Source: Sulfurospirillum cavolei (GTDB lineage: Bacteria > Campylobacterota > Campylobacteria > Campylobacterales > Sulfurospirillaceae). Taken from it: a stretch of DNA of 64,000 bases. The translations under genes and the position numbers were made by a program. Position 1 is the first letter of the stretch. Every line of letters starts with the position of its first letter. The stretch lies in the NCBI RefSeq assembly GCF_000813325.1, contig NZ_BBQE01000003.1; one strand, given 5' to 3'. Under the pieces are notes generated by a model. It did no database searches, was not told where the DNA came from, and worked only from the letters and a program-made list of their open reading frames with translations. Shown here piece by piece: positions 44,002-53,285 of this stretch.

Positions 44002-45126
44002 TTAATGTTGGGAACAAGCACTCGGGCTTCCGTTGATACCCATCGTCGGTTGGATCGCTTCGTTGCTTGCGCCGCCCTCTTCGTTGACTTTCTCGATGCA
44101 TTCCCATAGTTTTCGGGCAGACGCTTGGTAGCGTTTCGCCGTTTCGCTCTCGGGATGGAAAAACGTGACCGGTTTTCCGGCATCGCCGCCTTCACGAACG
44201 GCAGGCTCGATAGGAATCTCTCCGATAACGATCGTCTCGAATTTTTCCGCCAACGGCTTGGTCGTACCTTTACCGAAAATATCGTACTCTTTATGTGTCT
44301 CGGGACAGATAAAACCGCTCATATTCTCCATAATACCCGCAATCGGAATGTGCAATTTTTGGAACATGTCAAGGCTTCTCTCGGTATCGTCGAGTGCGAC
44401 TTGTTGCGGCGTAGTAACGCAAATACCCGCCGTCACCGGAACGCTTTGAGCCAAGGTAAGTTGTGCATCGCCGGTTCCCGGAGGCATATCGATAAACAAA
44501 ACGTCCAAATCGCTCCATAAAATATCGCGTAAGAGCTGCTCAATCGCTTTCATAATCATCGCTCCGCGCCAAATCAACGACTGACCGCTTTCCATTAAAG
44601 AGCCCATACTCATCATCTCTACGCCGTACGCAACGATAGGCTTGACTTTTTGACCGACGATTTCGGGATGTTGATCGACCGCTCCCATCATACGAGGCAC
44701 GTTTGGACCGTAAATATCGGCATCTAAAAGTCCGACTTTTTTGCCTTGGCTTGCCATAGCAATCGCCAAGTTCACAGTCGTCGTCGTTTTACCGACACCG
44801 CCTTTTCCCGAACTAACCATCACGAAATTTTTAATGTGCGGAGCCATATTTTTACCCGATTGCGAATTGCTTTTTTCAACCGGAGGTTTGGGCTGTTTGA
44901 CGACAACGTCGACACGTGCCGCGCCGAGTGCATCAATTTCTTTTTCAATATTGGCTTTTAATTCGTCACCTACTTCTTTACTAGAGGAGACGATATCGAC
45001 TTCAACATAAACATTATTCTCTGAAACTTCGACGCTTTTGACAAAACCGAATGTCACGATATCCTTTTCAAATCCGGGATATTTTACGCCACCTAATGCC
45101 TTTAATACCACATCTTTATTCAACAT
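44002..45126 (-). CDS. mrp: Mrp/NBP35-type Fe-S cluster carrier ATPase
   Basis: A 374-residue protein with an N-terminal MIP18 (DUF59) domain (about 1-75) and a P-loop ATPase with the deviant Walker A SSGKGGVGKTT at about 106-116 and DADIYGPNVP. It is thought to carry Fe-S clusters to target proteins. The usual C-x-x-C that holds the bridging cluster is reduced to one cysteine in GFICPETH; the chain ends in C-S-Q-H. It is divergent from ispDF. Confidence 0.9.
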   Translation of the reverse strand: MLNKDVVLKALGGVKYPGFEKDIVTFGFVKSVEVSENNVYVEVDIVSSSKEVGDELKANIEKEIDALGAARVDVVVKQPKPPVEKSNSQSGKNMAPHIKNFVMVSSGKGGVGKTTTTVNLAIAMASQGKKVGLLDADIYGPNVPRMMGAVDQHPEIVGQKVKPIVAYGVEMMSMGSLMESGQSLIWRGAMIMKAIEQLLRDILWSDLDVLFIDMPPGTGDAQLTLAQSVPVTAGICVTTPQQVALDDTERSLDMFQKLHIPIAGIMENMSGFICPETHKEYDIFGKGTTKPLAEKFETIVIGEIPIEPAVREGGDAGKPVTFFHPESETAKRYQASARKLWECIEKVNEEGGASNEAIQPTMGINGSPSACSQH

Positions 45127-45192
45127 TATTCAACCTTTGAGGTAAGTGATGATGGAATTTAACACAAAAAAGATAAAAAAAAGCTTTCAAAA

Positions 45193-45200
45193 TGTATAAT
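45193..45200 (+). promoter_or_regulatory. extended -10 promoter of ispDF
   Basis: TGTATAAT, a perfect extended -10 box, 30 bp before the TTG start of ispDF. It overlaps an in-frame ATG at 45192, so that ATG cannot be in the mRNA. Confidence 0.7.
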
Positions 45201-45230
45201 ATCGTAACACTTCAGAAAAAAGGACAAAGT

Positions 45231-46355
45231 TTGCCCGATTTAACGCTTATAATGTTGGGAGCGGGAAGTTCCTCACGTTTTAATCGGCGTGTTAAGAAGC
45301 AGTGGCTACGCATAGGCGACCTGCCTTTATGGCTTTTTGCCACACAAAACCTTCAACAACATCTCCCTTTTGCCCGCACGATCGTAACGACAAGCCCCGA
45401 TGAACGTTTTTATGCCGAAAAATTTAGCGACGCTATCTGTTTTGTTGAGGGCGGAGAGACAAGGCAAGCCTCTTTGAAAAACGCACTCTTACATGTCGAT
45501 ACGCCCTACGTCTTGGTTAGCGACATCGCACGAGCCTGCATCGATCAAGCGCTTTTGATGCGCCTTTTGGACGCCAAAGAGAGTGCCGATATCGTCGTAC
45601 CGTACCTTAATGTCGTCGATACGGTCGTATACGAACACCAAACCATCGAGCGTGAAGACGTCAAACTGATCCAAACGCCGCAACTCTCAAAAACGGAGGT
45701 TTTGCGAAAAGCGTTGGAAACGCCGATTGCCTATACCGACGATAGCAGTGCAATCAAAGCGATCGGCGGAAGCGTCGCTTACGTCTTAGGCAACGCGAAT
45801 GCCAAAAAGCTGACATGTCAAGAAGATTTAGCCTCTTTAGCGTGCTTGATGCCCCCCTCTTCGGATCACTTTACGGGTTACGGCTTCGACGTCCATGCGT
45901 ATGAAGAAGGCAAAGTGATGATGCTCGGCGGCGTTGAAGTGCACCCCGACATCGGCTTTAAAGCACATTCCGACGGCGATGTGGCAATTCACGCTTTAAT
46001 CGACGCGCTTTTAGGCGCAGCGGGAGCCGGCGACATCGGCGAACTCTTTCCCGATAACGATCTACGGTATAAAAATATCGATTCGAAAATACTCTTACGC
46101 GAAGTATGCTCCTTTTTAGCCAAAGTCGGTTTTACGATCACTCATTGCGATCTTACGGTCATGGCGGAATTTCCAAGGCTGAGCGGTTTTAAAGATCCCA
46201 TACGCTTTTGCCTTGCCGACATTTTAGGCATTGCGCCCGTTCACGTCAACGTCAAAGCGACGACAACGGAAAAATTGGGATTCGTGGGCAGAAAAGAAGG
46301 TGTTGCGGTCAGTGCAACGGCTACGTTAAAATACTATGATTGGAAGAATAGATGA
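45231..46355 (+). CDS. ispDF: bifunctional IspD/IspF of the MEP isoprenoid pathway
   Basis: A 374-residue fusion. The N-terminal part is IspD (MEP cytidylyltransferase; LGAGSSSRF with downstream lysines KKQ). The C-terminal part is IspF (MECDP synthase), starting at GYGFDVHAY with the zinc ligands D-x-H and a later HSDGD, GAAGAGDIG. The two enzymes catalyse non-consecutive steps of the same pathway, and the fusion is standard in Campylobacterota. I prefer the TTG at 45231, preceded by AAGGA, because the upstream ATG lies in the -10 box. The stop overlaps the next start (ATGA). Confidence 0.92.
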   Translation: MPDLTLIMLGAGSSSRFNRRVKKQWLRIGDLPLWLFATQNLQQHLPFARTIVTTSPDERFYAEKFSDAICFVEGGETRQASLKNALLHVDTPYVLVSDIARACIDQALLMRLLDAKESADIVVPYLNVVDTVVYEHQTIEREDVKLIQTPQLSKTEVLRKALETPIAYTDDSSAIKAIGGSVAYVLGNANAKKLTCQEDLASLACLMPPSSDHFTGYGFDVHAYEEGKVMMLGGVEVHPDIGFKAHSDGDVAIHALIDALLGAAGAGDIGELFPDNDLRYKNIDSKILLREVCSFLAKVGFTITHCDLTVMAEFPRLSGFKDPIRFCLADILGIAPVHVNVKATTTEKLGFVGRKEGVAVSATATLKYYDWKNR

Positions 46356-47239
46356 AGATTTTAATCGTTGAAAATGAGATTTACCTCGCTCAAAGTATCG
46401 CCTCTAAGTTAATGGAAATCGGACATATCTGTGAAATCGCTACCAGCATTAAAGACGCGCTCAAAGATGAAAAGTACGACGCAATTTTACTCTCTACGAA
46501 TATTTCGGGACAAAATTTTTACCCCGTCATCGAAAAGCACCGTGCGTCTATTATTATTTTAATGATCTCCTACATCAGCAACGACACCGTCACCAACCCA
46601 ATCAAAGCCGGTGCCTGCGACTATATTCAAAAGCCTTTTATGATCGAAGAGTTGATTCGCAAACTTCAACATCTCAACCAATTTAAAAGTCTCAAAAAAG
46701 AGAACGAAACTTACAAGGAGTATGTTAAGAACCTCTTTAGTAGCGCGCATTTAGAGCCTTTGGATAAAAAAACGAAATTTCCGATCTTGATTAAAACAAA
46801 CTTTCAAAAACATGCCGACGCCCTTGTTTTTAACTATGCCAATTCTCAAAACGAAACGTTTAGTTTCATTTCGTTGATGCATCCTAACGCCTTTGAAAAG
46901 ATGACCCGTGCCGATAGTGAGGAGTTACTCTACATCGTCGATCTTCAAAACCTCAAAAAGAGCGAAAAACTCAAAATCTACGCTATGATCGAAGGCAAAC
47001 GTGCTATTATATGCAGTACCGACCCGAACGAAGAGAGCGACTTGAACACGATCGAAATCACCAGCGATAGTAAAATCTTGGATCAAGGCGATATTTTATG
47101 TATCGACGATTACGTGAAATACGTAATTTGTAATTTTCAACATAAATTCCCCGATACCGAGCTCTCTAAAAAATTAGGCATATCACGTAAAAGTTTATGG
47201 GAAAAAAGGAAGAAGTATGGAATCAACAAGAAAAAATAA
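46352..47239 (+). CDS. atypical orphan response regulator, HP1021/Cj1608 family
   Basis: A 295-residue regulator. The receiver starts ILIVENE, but the phospho-acceptor position reads D-A-I-L-L-S, so Asp is replaced by Ser48 and normal phosphorylation is not expected. The conserved Lys is in IQKPF. A middle region of unknown fold is followed by a short HTH (DTELSKKLGISRKSLWEKRKKYGI). Position right after ispDF and the missing Asp match HP1021 of H. pylori and Cj1608, regulators linked to redox response and control of replication at oriC. Function in this organism is inferred from that family. Confidence 0.82.
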   Translation: MKILIVENEIYLAQSIASKLMEIGHICEIATSIKDALKDEKYDAILLSTNISGQNFYPVIEKHRASIIILMISYISNDTVTNPIKAGACDYIQKPFMIEELIRKLQHLNQFKSLKKENETYKEYVKNLFSSAHLEPLDKKTKFPILIKTNFQKHADALVFNYANSQNETFSFISLMHPNAFEKMTRADSEELLYIVDLQNLKKSEKLKIYAMIEGKRAIICSTDPNEESDLNTIEITSDSKILDQGDILCIDDYVKYVICNFQHKFPDTELSKKLGISRKSLWEKRKKYGINKKK

Positions 47240-48410
47240 TCGGCAACTCTTCTTAGACAAAGAGTTTATCGCCACCCTAGCCCTCGCTAAAGAAGGCATC
47301 TTGCATCCCGTAGACAAGCTGATGAACAAAGCCGAATACGAAGAGGTCGCTCAAAGCGGCTATTACAAAGGAAAACCCTTCCCCTTTCCGTTTATCATCG
47401 CACCCGCCGGAGAAAAAAACCGAGAAATTCTCACTACCGCGTACAAAGGCGAACCGCTTGATTTTATCGTCGACGGAAAGATCAAAGGAACGATCATCGT
47501 CGATGAAGTCTTTGAAGTCGATAAAAAACGACGCATCGAACAAATTTTCGGAACGTACGACGTTTCCAATCCCGAAACGCTAACCTTTTTAAAACGTCTC
47601 GGAGACGTTGCCGTTTGCGGAGAATACGAACTCGTTTTCGACGATATTAAAAACGTTAAAGCCAAAATTGCCGATGCCAAAGAGCAACTCGGCGCCAAAA
47701 ACGTCTCGGCGATCATGATCAACGCCAATCCTTTTCACAGAGCGCATGAACGCGTGATGCGTATTACGTTGGAAAAATGCGATATGCTCGTGATTTTTCT
47801 GCTCAAACCTTACAAACAAGACATTCTCTCCTACGATTTACGCTTTAAAGCGTTGCAGTATTTTGTCGACAACTATTTGCCGAAAAATCGTGTCGTGATC
47901 GTCCCGTTTGAAAATACCTACCTTTTTTCAAGCTATAAAAATGCCGTCTTAGATGCTATTTGCGCTTCGAATTTCGGGTGTAACAAACTGATCTTAGGGC
48001 AAAATCACAGCGGTATCGGCGCGTACTACGACAAAAACGAAATGCGATCTATTTTAAATCACTACAAAGATTTAGAGATCGACGTCGAGATTATTACCGA
48101 ATTTGTTTACTGTAACGAATGCAAAACGCTGGTGAGCACCAATACGTGTCCTCACGGCGCGCATCACCACATCAAGTACCATGCCGAATCGCTTTTGGAA
48201 ATTCTCAAAGCCGGTATGCTACCTCCCGCGATTTTTATGCGCAAGGATATTTCGGCACTCATTTTAAGCGAACTCTTTAAAAAGCGTTTCGAGAATATCG
48301 GTAAAATTTACGATGCGATTTTCCCGAACAGCGGATTGTTGGAAAACCATGACGAACGCGAATTTTACCTTGAGCTGATGCGCTTGCACCAAACCACTTC
48401 ACTGACTTAG
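47217..48410 (+). CDS. ATP sulfurylase-like protein (sulfate adenylyltransferase family)
   Basis: A 397-residue protein with an N-terminal PUA-like domain (about 10-130) and a nucleotidyltransferase domain with the NPFHRAH motif (HxxH) near residue 176 and GQNHSGIG near 265, equivalent to GRDHAG of ATP sulfurylases. A cysteine/histidine cluster (CNECK, then TCPHGAHHH) may bind zinc. It corresponds to the gene annotated sat in C. jejuni (Cj1609). It overlaps the regulator gene by 23 bases and has AAGGAAGAAG before the ATG. No other sulfate-assimilation genes are near. Confidence 0.8.
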   Translation: MESTRKNNRQLFLDKEFIATLALAKEGILHPVDKLMNKAEYEEVAQSGYYKGKPFPFPFIIAPAGEKNREILTTAYKGEPLDFIVDGKIKGTIIVDEVFEVDKKRRIEQIFGTYDVSNPETLTFLKRLGDVAVCGEYELVFDDIKNVKAKIADAKEQLGAKNVSAIMINANPFHRAHERVMRITLEKCDMLVIFLLKPYKQDILSYDLRFKALQYFVDNYLPKNRVVIVPFENTYLFSSYKNAVLDAICASNFGCNKLILGQNHSGIGAYYDKNEMRSILNHYKDLEIDVEIITEFVYCNECKTLVSTNTCPHGAHHHIKYHAESLLEILKAGMLPPAIFMRKDISALILSELFKKRFENIGKIYDAIFPNSGLLENHDEREFYLELMRLHQTTSLT

Positions 48411-48417
48411 GATTTTC

Positions 48418-48873
48418 ATGCCCAATAGCTTTTTAACCTTTTTTTACAGCGGACTCTCCCCCAAAGCACCCGGAACGGCGGGGAGTTTGCTTGCCACCGT
48501 TTTAGGCGTCGTCCTGATACGCTATATTTCGATGGAAACGTTGGTATTGCTGACGATTTTAGTGACGATGATTGCTTTTAAACAGATTAACGCGTACGAA
48601 GAACAAAGCGGTAATCACGACGATTCCCGCATCGTCATCGACGAAGTCGTCGGCGTGTGGATCGCGTTGATCCTCAGTTCGCAAACCATGCTACAAATCG
48701 TTTTAAGTTTTCTCTTTTTTAGGCTCTACGACATTTGGAAACCCTCTTTAATCGGACGCATCGATCGCAACGTTAAAGGCGCGCTCGGCGTGATGGGAGA
48801 CGACATGTTAGCGGGTGTACTTGCGGGTATCAGCAGTGCCGCACTCTACCAACTTGTAACGCCTTTAATCTAA
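48418..48873 (+). CDS. pgpA: phosphatidylglycerophosphatase A
   Basis: A 151-residue membrane enzyme that dephosphorylates phosphatidylglycerol phosphate. Diagnostic segments are SPKAPGTAGSL near the N-terminus, IDEVVGVW, and RLYDIWKP...DDMLAG, holding the acidic catalytic residues, with four hydrophobic spans between. It follows the sat-like gene by seven bases and closes the ispDF operon. Confidence 0.92.
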   Translation: MPNSFLTFFYSGLSPKAPGTAGSLLATVLGVVLIRYISMETLVLLTILVTMIAFKQINAYEEQSGNHDDSRIVIDEVVGVWIALILSSQTMLQIVLSFLFFRLYDIWKPSLIGRIDRNVKGALGVMGDDMLAGVLAGISSAALYQLVTPLI

Positions 48874-48917
48874 AAAATTACTTTTCCCCCGTAGCAGAGC
48901 CGTAAGGAAGGTGCGAT

Positions 48918-48923
48918 TATACT
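48918..48923 (+). promoter_or_regulatory. -10 box of the yceI-like gene
   Basis: TATACT 34 bp before the ATG at 48958, inside an 84-bp gap after pgpA. Confidence 0.45.
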
Positions 48924-48957
48924 ATAGACGTCATTACTTTATTCGAAAGGATCGTCT

Positions 48958-49524
48958 ATGAGGCATATCGTACTTTTTTTAAGTGCTACGGCGCTTTTCT
49001 TCTCGTTTGCGCATGCAAAAGAATTCGTCATCGACAATACGCACTCCAATATCGGATTTAGCATCAAACATATGATGATATCCAACGTCAAAGGTTCGTT
49101 TGAAAACTACTCCGCCGATATCGACTACGACGTCGATAAGAAGGTTTTTACCAAACTCAACGCCAAGATCAACGCCTCTTCGATCGATACGGGCATTACC
49201 AAACGCGACGATCACTTGCGAAGTGCGGATTTTTTCAACGTCGACCAGTTTAAAACGATCGATTTTACGATGAGCGGCTATAAAGACGGAAAAGTCTACG
49301 GCAAGCTTTCGATGCACGGCGTTACGAAAGAAGTCGTCTTAAATGCAACCGTTCACGGAGTCGTTAAAGACTTTCAAGGACATCAACGCATCGGTTTTAG
49401 CTTGGAAGGGCAAATCAACCGCAAAGATTTCGGATTGAATTGGAATAAACTCTTAGAAGGCGGCGGCTTAACGGTCGACGAGATCGTCAAAATCGCGATA
49501 GAAGTCGAAGCGATCGAATTATAA
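48958..49524 (+). CDS. YceI-family periplasmic lipocalin-like protein
   Basis: A 188-residue protein with a signal peptide ending at AHA (about residue 20) and one YceI domain: DNTHSNIGFSIKHMM at the start, then SIDTGITKRDDHLRSADFF and KLSMHGVTKEV. YceI proteins form an eight-stranded barrel that binds polyisoprenoid lipids; in H. pylori a relative is secreted. Its stop overlaps that of the convergent yigZ-like gene by six bases. Confidence 0.9.
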   Translation: MRHIVLFLSATALFFSFAHAKEFVIDNTHSNIGFSIKHMMISNVKGSFENYSADIDYDVDKKVFTKLNAKINASSIDTGITKRDDHLRSADFFNVDQFKTIDFTMSGYKDGKVYGKLSMHGVTKEVVLNATVHGVVKDFQGHQRIGFSLEGQINRKDFGLNWNKLLEGGGLTVDEIVKIAIEVEAIEL

Positions 49525-50103
49525 AAGTTTAAATCCTTCCGTTTCAAACACTCCTGCGAAGCTTACAAAAGCCTCTTTTTGAGCTTCGCTGAGCGTCATC
49601 TTCCAATAAGCCCCTTGCGTATCGAACGTGCGTTGAAATAGAAGCGTTTGCGTGCTACAGTAATGTTCAAAACGCGCGAGAAGCGCAAAAGGCGTAAAAA
49701 ACTCTACCGCGGTTTGAAACTCGAACGTCACAAGCGTCGAGGCAGCGATCGCCTCTTTGGCGGCATTGCCGTACGCACGCACCAAACCGCCCGTTCCCAG
49801 TTTGATACCTCCGAAATAACGAACGATCAAAATGCCCGCATTGACGATTTCAAAACCTCGCATCACGCTTAAAATCGGAGGTCCCGACGTTCCTTTCGGT
49901 TCGCCGTCGTCACTGTTGTTTTCAACGATTTGACGGTATTCGTTAAAAACCCTTTTAGCCCAAACGATGTGCGCGGCTTTGGGATGTTCGTTTTTCAATC
50001 TGACATGTAAAGCCTCAAACGCTTCTATCGGGCACAAAAACGCTATAAACGTCGACTTTTTTTCTTCCGACGAAGCATGGTAAACGGCTTGCACCGTCTG
50101 CAT
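49519..50103 (-). CDS. yigZ: YigZ/IMPACT-family protein
   Basis: A 194-residue protein of the YigZ family: SSEEKKSTFIAF start, the AAHIVWAKR segment, DDGEPKGTSGPPIL and FGGIKLGTGGLVRAY. Family members have an RNase PH-like fold and are linked to translation, but the bacterial role is poorly known. The ATG at 50103 overlaps the modD stop (TAATG); the 57-codon extension upstream is shadow sequence inside modD. It is the last gene of the mod operon. Confidence 0.88.
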   Translation of the reverse strand: MQTVQAVYHASSEEKKSTFIAFLCPIEAFEALHVRLKNEHPKAAHIVWAKRVFNEYRQIVENNSDDGEPKGTSGPPILSVMRGFEIVNAGILIVRYFGGIKLGTGGLVRAYGNAAKEAIAASTLVTFEFQTAVEFFTPFALLARFEHYCSTQTLLFQRTFDTQGAYWKMTLSEAQKEAFVSFAGVFETEGFKLL

Positions 50104-50924
50104 TAGCACTTCTCGATAATCACGCGAATATCGGCGGGTTTGGCATGATAGGGCGAAGACGTCACGATACAATCGGCTCCCGCTTGAGCGTATTCGCCGA
50201 TATTTTTCTCGTTCACGCCGCCCGTTGCGGAAAAGAAGACGGAAGGAACTTCGCGGCGTACCGACGCGACGCATGCGCTAAACTCTTCGGGCGTCATTTT
50301 TTCACACTGCAAAATATCCGCGCCTAAACGCGCAAAATAGAGTGCCTCGTCTGCATTTTCGACCTCGACGACGATTTTCTTTTCCAAAAATTGTTGTTTC
50401 ATTTTACGAAATTGTGCTTCAAACGATGCCTTGTCGTCGAAAAAAACGCGATGCTGTTTAAAAACCAAAATAGAGTCGTACAATCCCAAACGATGATGTG
50501 CTCCGCCGCCGGCGTATACGGCTTGAAGGGCTAATTCTTTGGTACGGGGAAAAATTTTACGCGTGGTTAAAAGTTCGATATGCGGATTGTAAAGGCGTGC
50601 TTGCGTGAGCATCTCGGATGTTTTCGTCGCAATCCCGCACAAATATTCTAAAATATTCTGACACACTTTCCAAACCTGATGAACTTGTGCCGCACTTCCG
50701 TAAGCTTCTAAAATAAGTGTATTTGCTTCCACTAAATCGCCGCTTTTACAAAAGCGTTTGACGCTCAGATGCATCTCTTTGCACATCGTTTCGACGATTT
50801 CCGCACCGCATAAAACGACCGGACGTTTCGGTGCAAAGGTAATTTTTGCATCCAAATCTCCGATGCCTAGACCTACGGTCGTTACATCCATCAAGCCGAT
50901 ATCTTCTCGAATCATATCCATCAT
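50103..50924 (-). CDS. modD: ModD-type QPRTase-family protein
   Basis: A 273-residue protein of the quinolinate phosphoribosyltransferase fold (N-terminal REDIGLMDVTT, RKIFP, GGGAHHRLGLYDSIL, FSATGGVNEKNI). In NadC the signature continues into de novo NAD synthesis, but the sequence and the position at the end of a molybdate transport operon point to ModD, a relative of unknown reaction often found with modABC. It follows modB2 after a 111-bp gap with no visible terminator. A NadC function is the alternative. Confidence 0.75.
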   Translation of the reverse strand: MMDMIREDIGLMDVTTVGLGIGDLDAKITFAPKRPVVLCGAEIVETMCKEMHLSVKRFCKSGDLVEANTLILEAYGSAAQVHQVWKVCQNILEYLCGIATKTSEMLTQARLYNPHIELLTTRKIFPRTKELALQAVYAGGGAHHRLGLYDSILVFKQHRVFFDDKASFEAQFRKMKQQFLEKKIVVEVENADEALYFARLGADILQCEKMTPEEFSACVASVRREVPSVFFSATGGVNEKNIGEYAQAGADCIVTSSPYHAKPADIRVIIEKC

Positions 50925-51035
50925 AACGTATAACCTTTGTCTATTAAAATCATTTTTTTATTTTAACGAAAGTTTCTATTGCCTAACTTTAATCCATTGC
51001 TTCCATTATCCCTAAAAAGACTTTGTTTCGATGGG

Positions 51036-51713
51036 TTAAAGCACTTTATCGCGGCGTTCTAAAAAATGCAATGCCGCAAATACCGCTAAAGAGACGACGA
51101 TCAAAATCGAACACAAGCTTAAAGCAAGCGGGTAATCTCCGTCGAAAACGGCATTGTAGATCGCAAGCGAGATCGTATCGGTTTTACCGACGATATTACC
51201 TCCCAACATCAGCGTAATGCCGACTTCGCCCAAAGCGCGGGCAAGAGCGATCAACAGTGCGGCGATCAGGCTTTTACGAATGGAGGGTAAGACGATAAAA
51301 CATAACGTGTAAAGCGGCGATTTTCCGCTCATGTACGCGGCTTCTTTGATCGCCTTAGGGAAGAGTTCTATCGCCGATTGTAGCGGTTTGACCATCAAAG
51401 GAAGTGCTGCGACAAATCCCGCTAACACGAGCCCTTTAAAATCAAAAATAAAACGAATGCCGACTTGATTCAAATACGTGCCGATCCAGCCGTATTTTCC
51501 CAGTAAAAGCAAAAGCAAAAAACCGATCGCGATCGGCGGGAAAATCAAGGGCAAGGTCACGAGCGTTTCTAAAAACCATTTGTATTTGAGTTCTTCTTTC
51601 GAGAGCAAATACGCTAGAGGAATGCCTAAAACCACTAAAAGTAGCCCGACACATCCCAATGTTTTGAGGCTTAGCACCAAAGGGTGCCAAACCTGCATCC
51701 ACTCAAAGCCCAT
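51036..51713 (-). CDS. modB: molybdate/tungstate ABC permease (second ModB)
   Basis: A 225-residue permease with five or six helices and the cytoplasmic coupling loop EAAYMSGKSPLYTLCFIVLP...ARALGEVG. It is clearly homologous to the other permease of this operon at 53282. Its start overlaps the end of the upstream binding-protein gene by 11 bases, so the two form a pair. No second ATPase gene is present, so it should share the ModC encoded just upstream. Confidence 0.85.
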   Translation of the reverse strand: MGFEWMQVWHPLVLSLKTLGCVGLLLVVLGIPLAYLLSKEELKYKWFLETLVTLPLIFPPIAIGFLLLLLLGKYGWIGTYLNQVGIRFIFDFKGLVLAGFVAALPLMVKPLQSAIELFPKAIKEAAYMSGKSPLYTLCFIVLPSIRKSLIAALLIALARALGEVGITLMLGGNIVGKTDTISLAIYNAVFDGDYPLALSLCSILIVVSLAVFAALHFLERRDKVL

Positions 51714-52419
51714 ATTTTTCGAATACGGCTTTGGCTTCGGGTGTTTTCAAAAACGCTTTAAACTGACGACATGTAGCATCGCTTTCACATGCCTTTAAAC
51801 TACCGGCGACGATCTCGATTTTACCGTAGTAGTGTTCCGGAATTTTGACGTAACCGCCGATTTTATCAAAACTATCCAGCGCGGCGGTTAGGTTCATAAT
51901 GCCCGCATCCACTTCGTGCGAACCGACATACGCGCTCACTTGCGGAACGGTTGCGACGACGATGAGTTTGTCTTTGACTTTATCCGTTAATTTCGCATTC
52001 TCTAAAAATTCGATACCCGCATCGCCGTAAATCGCTTTTTTCGCTTCGGGCATTCCTACGCTCTTAATCGAAGCATCGGCAATGTCCTCTGCTTTTTCAA
52101 GATGCACTCCCTTAGCGTATGCGATGACCGCTTTGCCTTCTCCGATCGTTTGATACTCGACGAACGCTAACTCTTTTTGCTTTTCCAAAAACTTTTTATC
52201 GGCAATCACGACGGCAATATCCATCTGTTTGGCTTGGGCAAAAATTTGCGCCATATTGCCGTAAATCGCTTCGACTTTCGGATATTTTGCTTCGTAGAGT
52301 TTGATGACCTCTTGGACGGGTTTTTTATACCCTGCACCCGCGGCGATTTTTAGCGCATCGGCATACGAACAAACCGACAATAATGCGCTTGCGAGCAAGC
52401 CAACGTACCATCTCTTCAT
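51703..52419 (-). CDS. atypical ModA-like periplasmic oxyanion-binding protein
   Basis: A 238-residue protein with a signal peptide (cleavage about residue 20) and a type II periplasmic binding fold (KIAAGAGYKKPVQEVIKLYEAKYP; later SAYVGSHEVDAGIMN). It is diverged from the ModA encoded at 54367 and has a cysteine pair (KACESDATCRQF) absent there. Paired with its own permease gene, it may have a different oxyanion preference, such as tungstate against molybdate. That preference is inference. Confidence 0.8.
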   Translation of the reverse strand: MKRWYVGLLASALLSVCSYADALKIAAGAGYKKPVQEVIKLYEAKYPKVEAIYGNMAQIFAQAKQMDIAVVIADKKFLEKQKELAFVEYQTIGEGKAVIAYAKGVHLEKAEDIADASIKSVGMPEAKKAIYGDAGIEFLENAKLTDKVKDKLIVVATVPQVSAYVGSHEVDAGIMNLTAALDSFDKIGGYVKIPEHYYGKIEIVAGSLKACESDATCRQFKAFLKTPEAKAVFEKYGL

Positions 52420-52430
52420 CTTAGAGCTCC

Positions 52431-53285
52431 TTATTTCTTATGTAAAATCGGTGCAAATGCTTTCGTACCGATATTGACGATATCTCCCGCACGCAAATTT
52501 TGCGCCTCGCCCTCGTCCAATACGACTTCGACGATTTGTTGACCGATCGCAACGATCGCGACATAAATCACGTCGACTTTCACAATGTCTAAAAGCTCGC
52601 CCTCAAACGAAAATTTTTGACTGCCTTGCGTACGCAGCAACACGCTTTTAGCATCGCCGTCTTGAACGATTTTTCCTTGAGAGAGAACGACGACGCGAGA
52701 GCTAAGCTTATACATCTCGCTTGGATCGTGACTGACCATGATCGTCGTCGTTTCAAACGCTTTGTGTAAACTGAGTATTTCATGCTGAAGCTTGGTTCGC
52801 ATCGAAGGATCGAGTGCCGAGAGCGGTTCGTCCATCAATAAAAGCTTCGGTCGGTTCATCATCGCGCGACACAAACTCACGCGCTGTTTTTGTCCGCCCG
52901 AAAGCGTTGCCGGTTTTCGATGCGCCAGTTCGCTTAGCTCTGTCATTTCAAGAAGTTGCTCTGCTAAAGCTTTGTCTTTTTTAACGAAAAGCAGGTTTTC
53001 CAAAACACTCATATTCGGGAAAAGCGCATAGTCTTGAAAAACAAAACCGATCCCGCGTTTTTGCGGCGCACGGTAAACGTTTTGATCGAGCCAAACCTCC
53101 CCGTCGACGCAAATACGACCTTTGGCTTTTTCCAATCCCGCGATAATACGAAGCAATGTCGTTTTACCGCTACCGCTTTGACCCGACAAAGCGACAAAGC
53201 TTTGCCGATCAATACGAAGGTCGATGCAAAGATCCATCTTTCCTAAAGAGCCTAAAAGCTCTTTTTCGGTGCTGATTTCGATCAT
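52431..53285 (-). CDS. modC: molybdate/tungstate ABC transporter ATPase
   Basis: A 284-residue ABC ATPase. Walker A is GQSGSGKT at 35-42, the signature LSGGQKQR and Walker B LLLMDEPLSALD are intact, and the switch histidine is in MVSHD. About 60 C-terminal residues form a short TOBE-like region (GELLDIVKVDVIYVAIVAIG). It overlaps the upstream permease gene by four bases (ATGA) and precedes the second binding protein by 11 bp. It is the only ATPase in a cluster with two permeases. Confidence 0.9.
   Translation of the reverse strand: MIEISTEKELLGSLGKMDLCIDLRIDRQSFVALSGQSGSGKTTLLRIIAGLEKAKGRICVDGEVWLDQNVYRAPQKRGIGFVFQDYALFPNMSVLENLLFVKKDKALAEQLLEMTELSELAHRKPATLSGGQKQRVSLCRAMMNRPKLLLMDEPLSALDPSMRTKLQHEILSLHKAFETTTIMVSHDPSEMYKLSSRVVVLSQGKIVQDGDAKSVLLRTQGSQKFSFEGELLDIVKVDVIYVAIVAIGQQIVEVVLDEGEAQNLRAGDIVNIGTKAFAPILHKK

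Noticed and set aside
50103..50924. Calling this gene nadC
   Set aside because: It belongs to the QPRTase fold, but its position in the mod operon favours ModD; nadC stays as the alternative.
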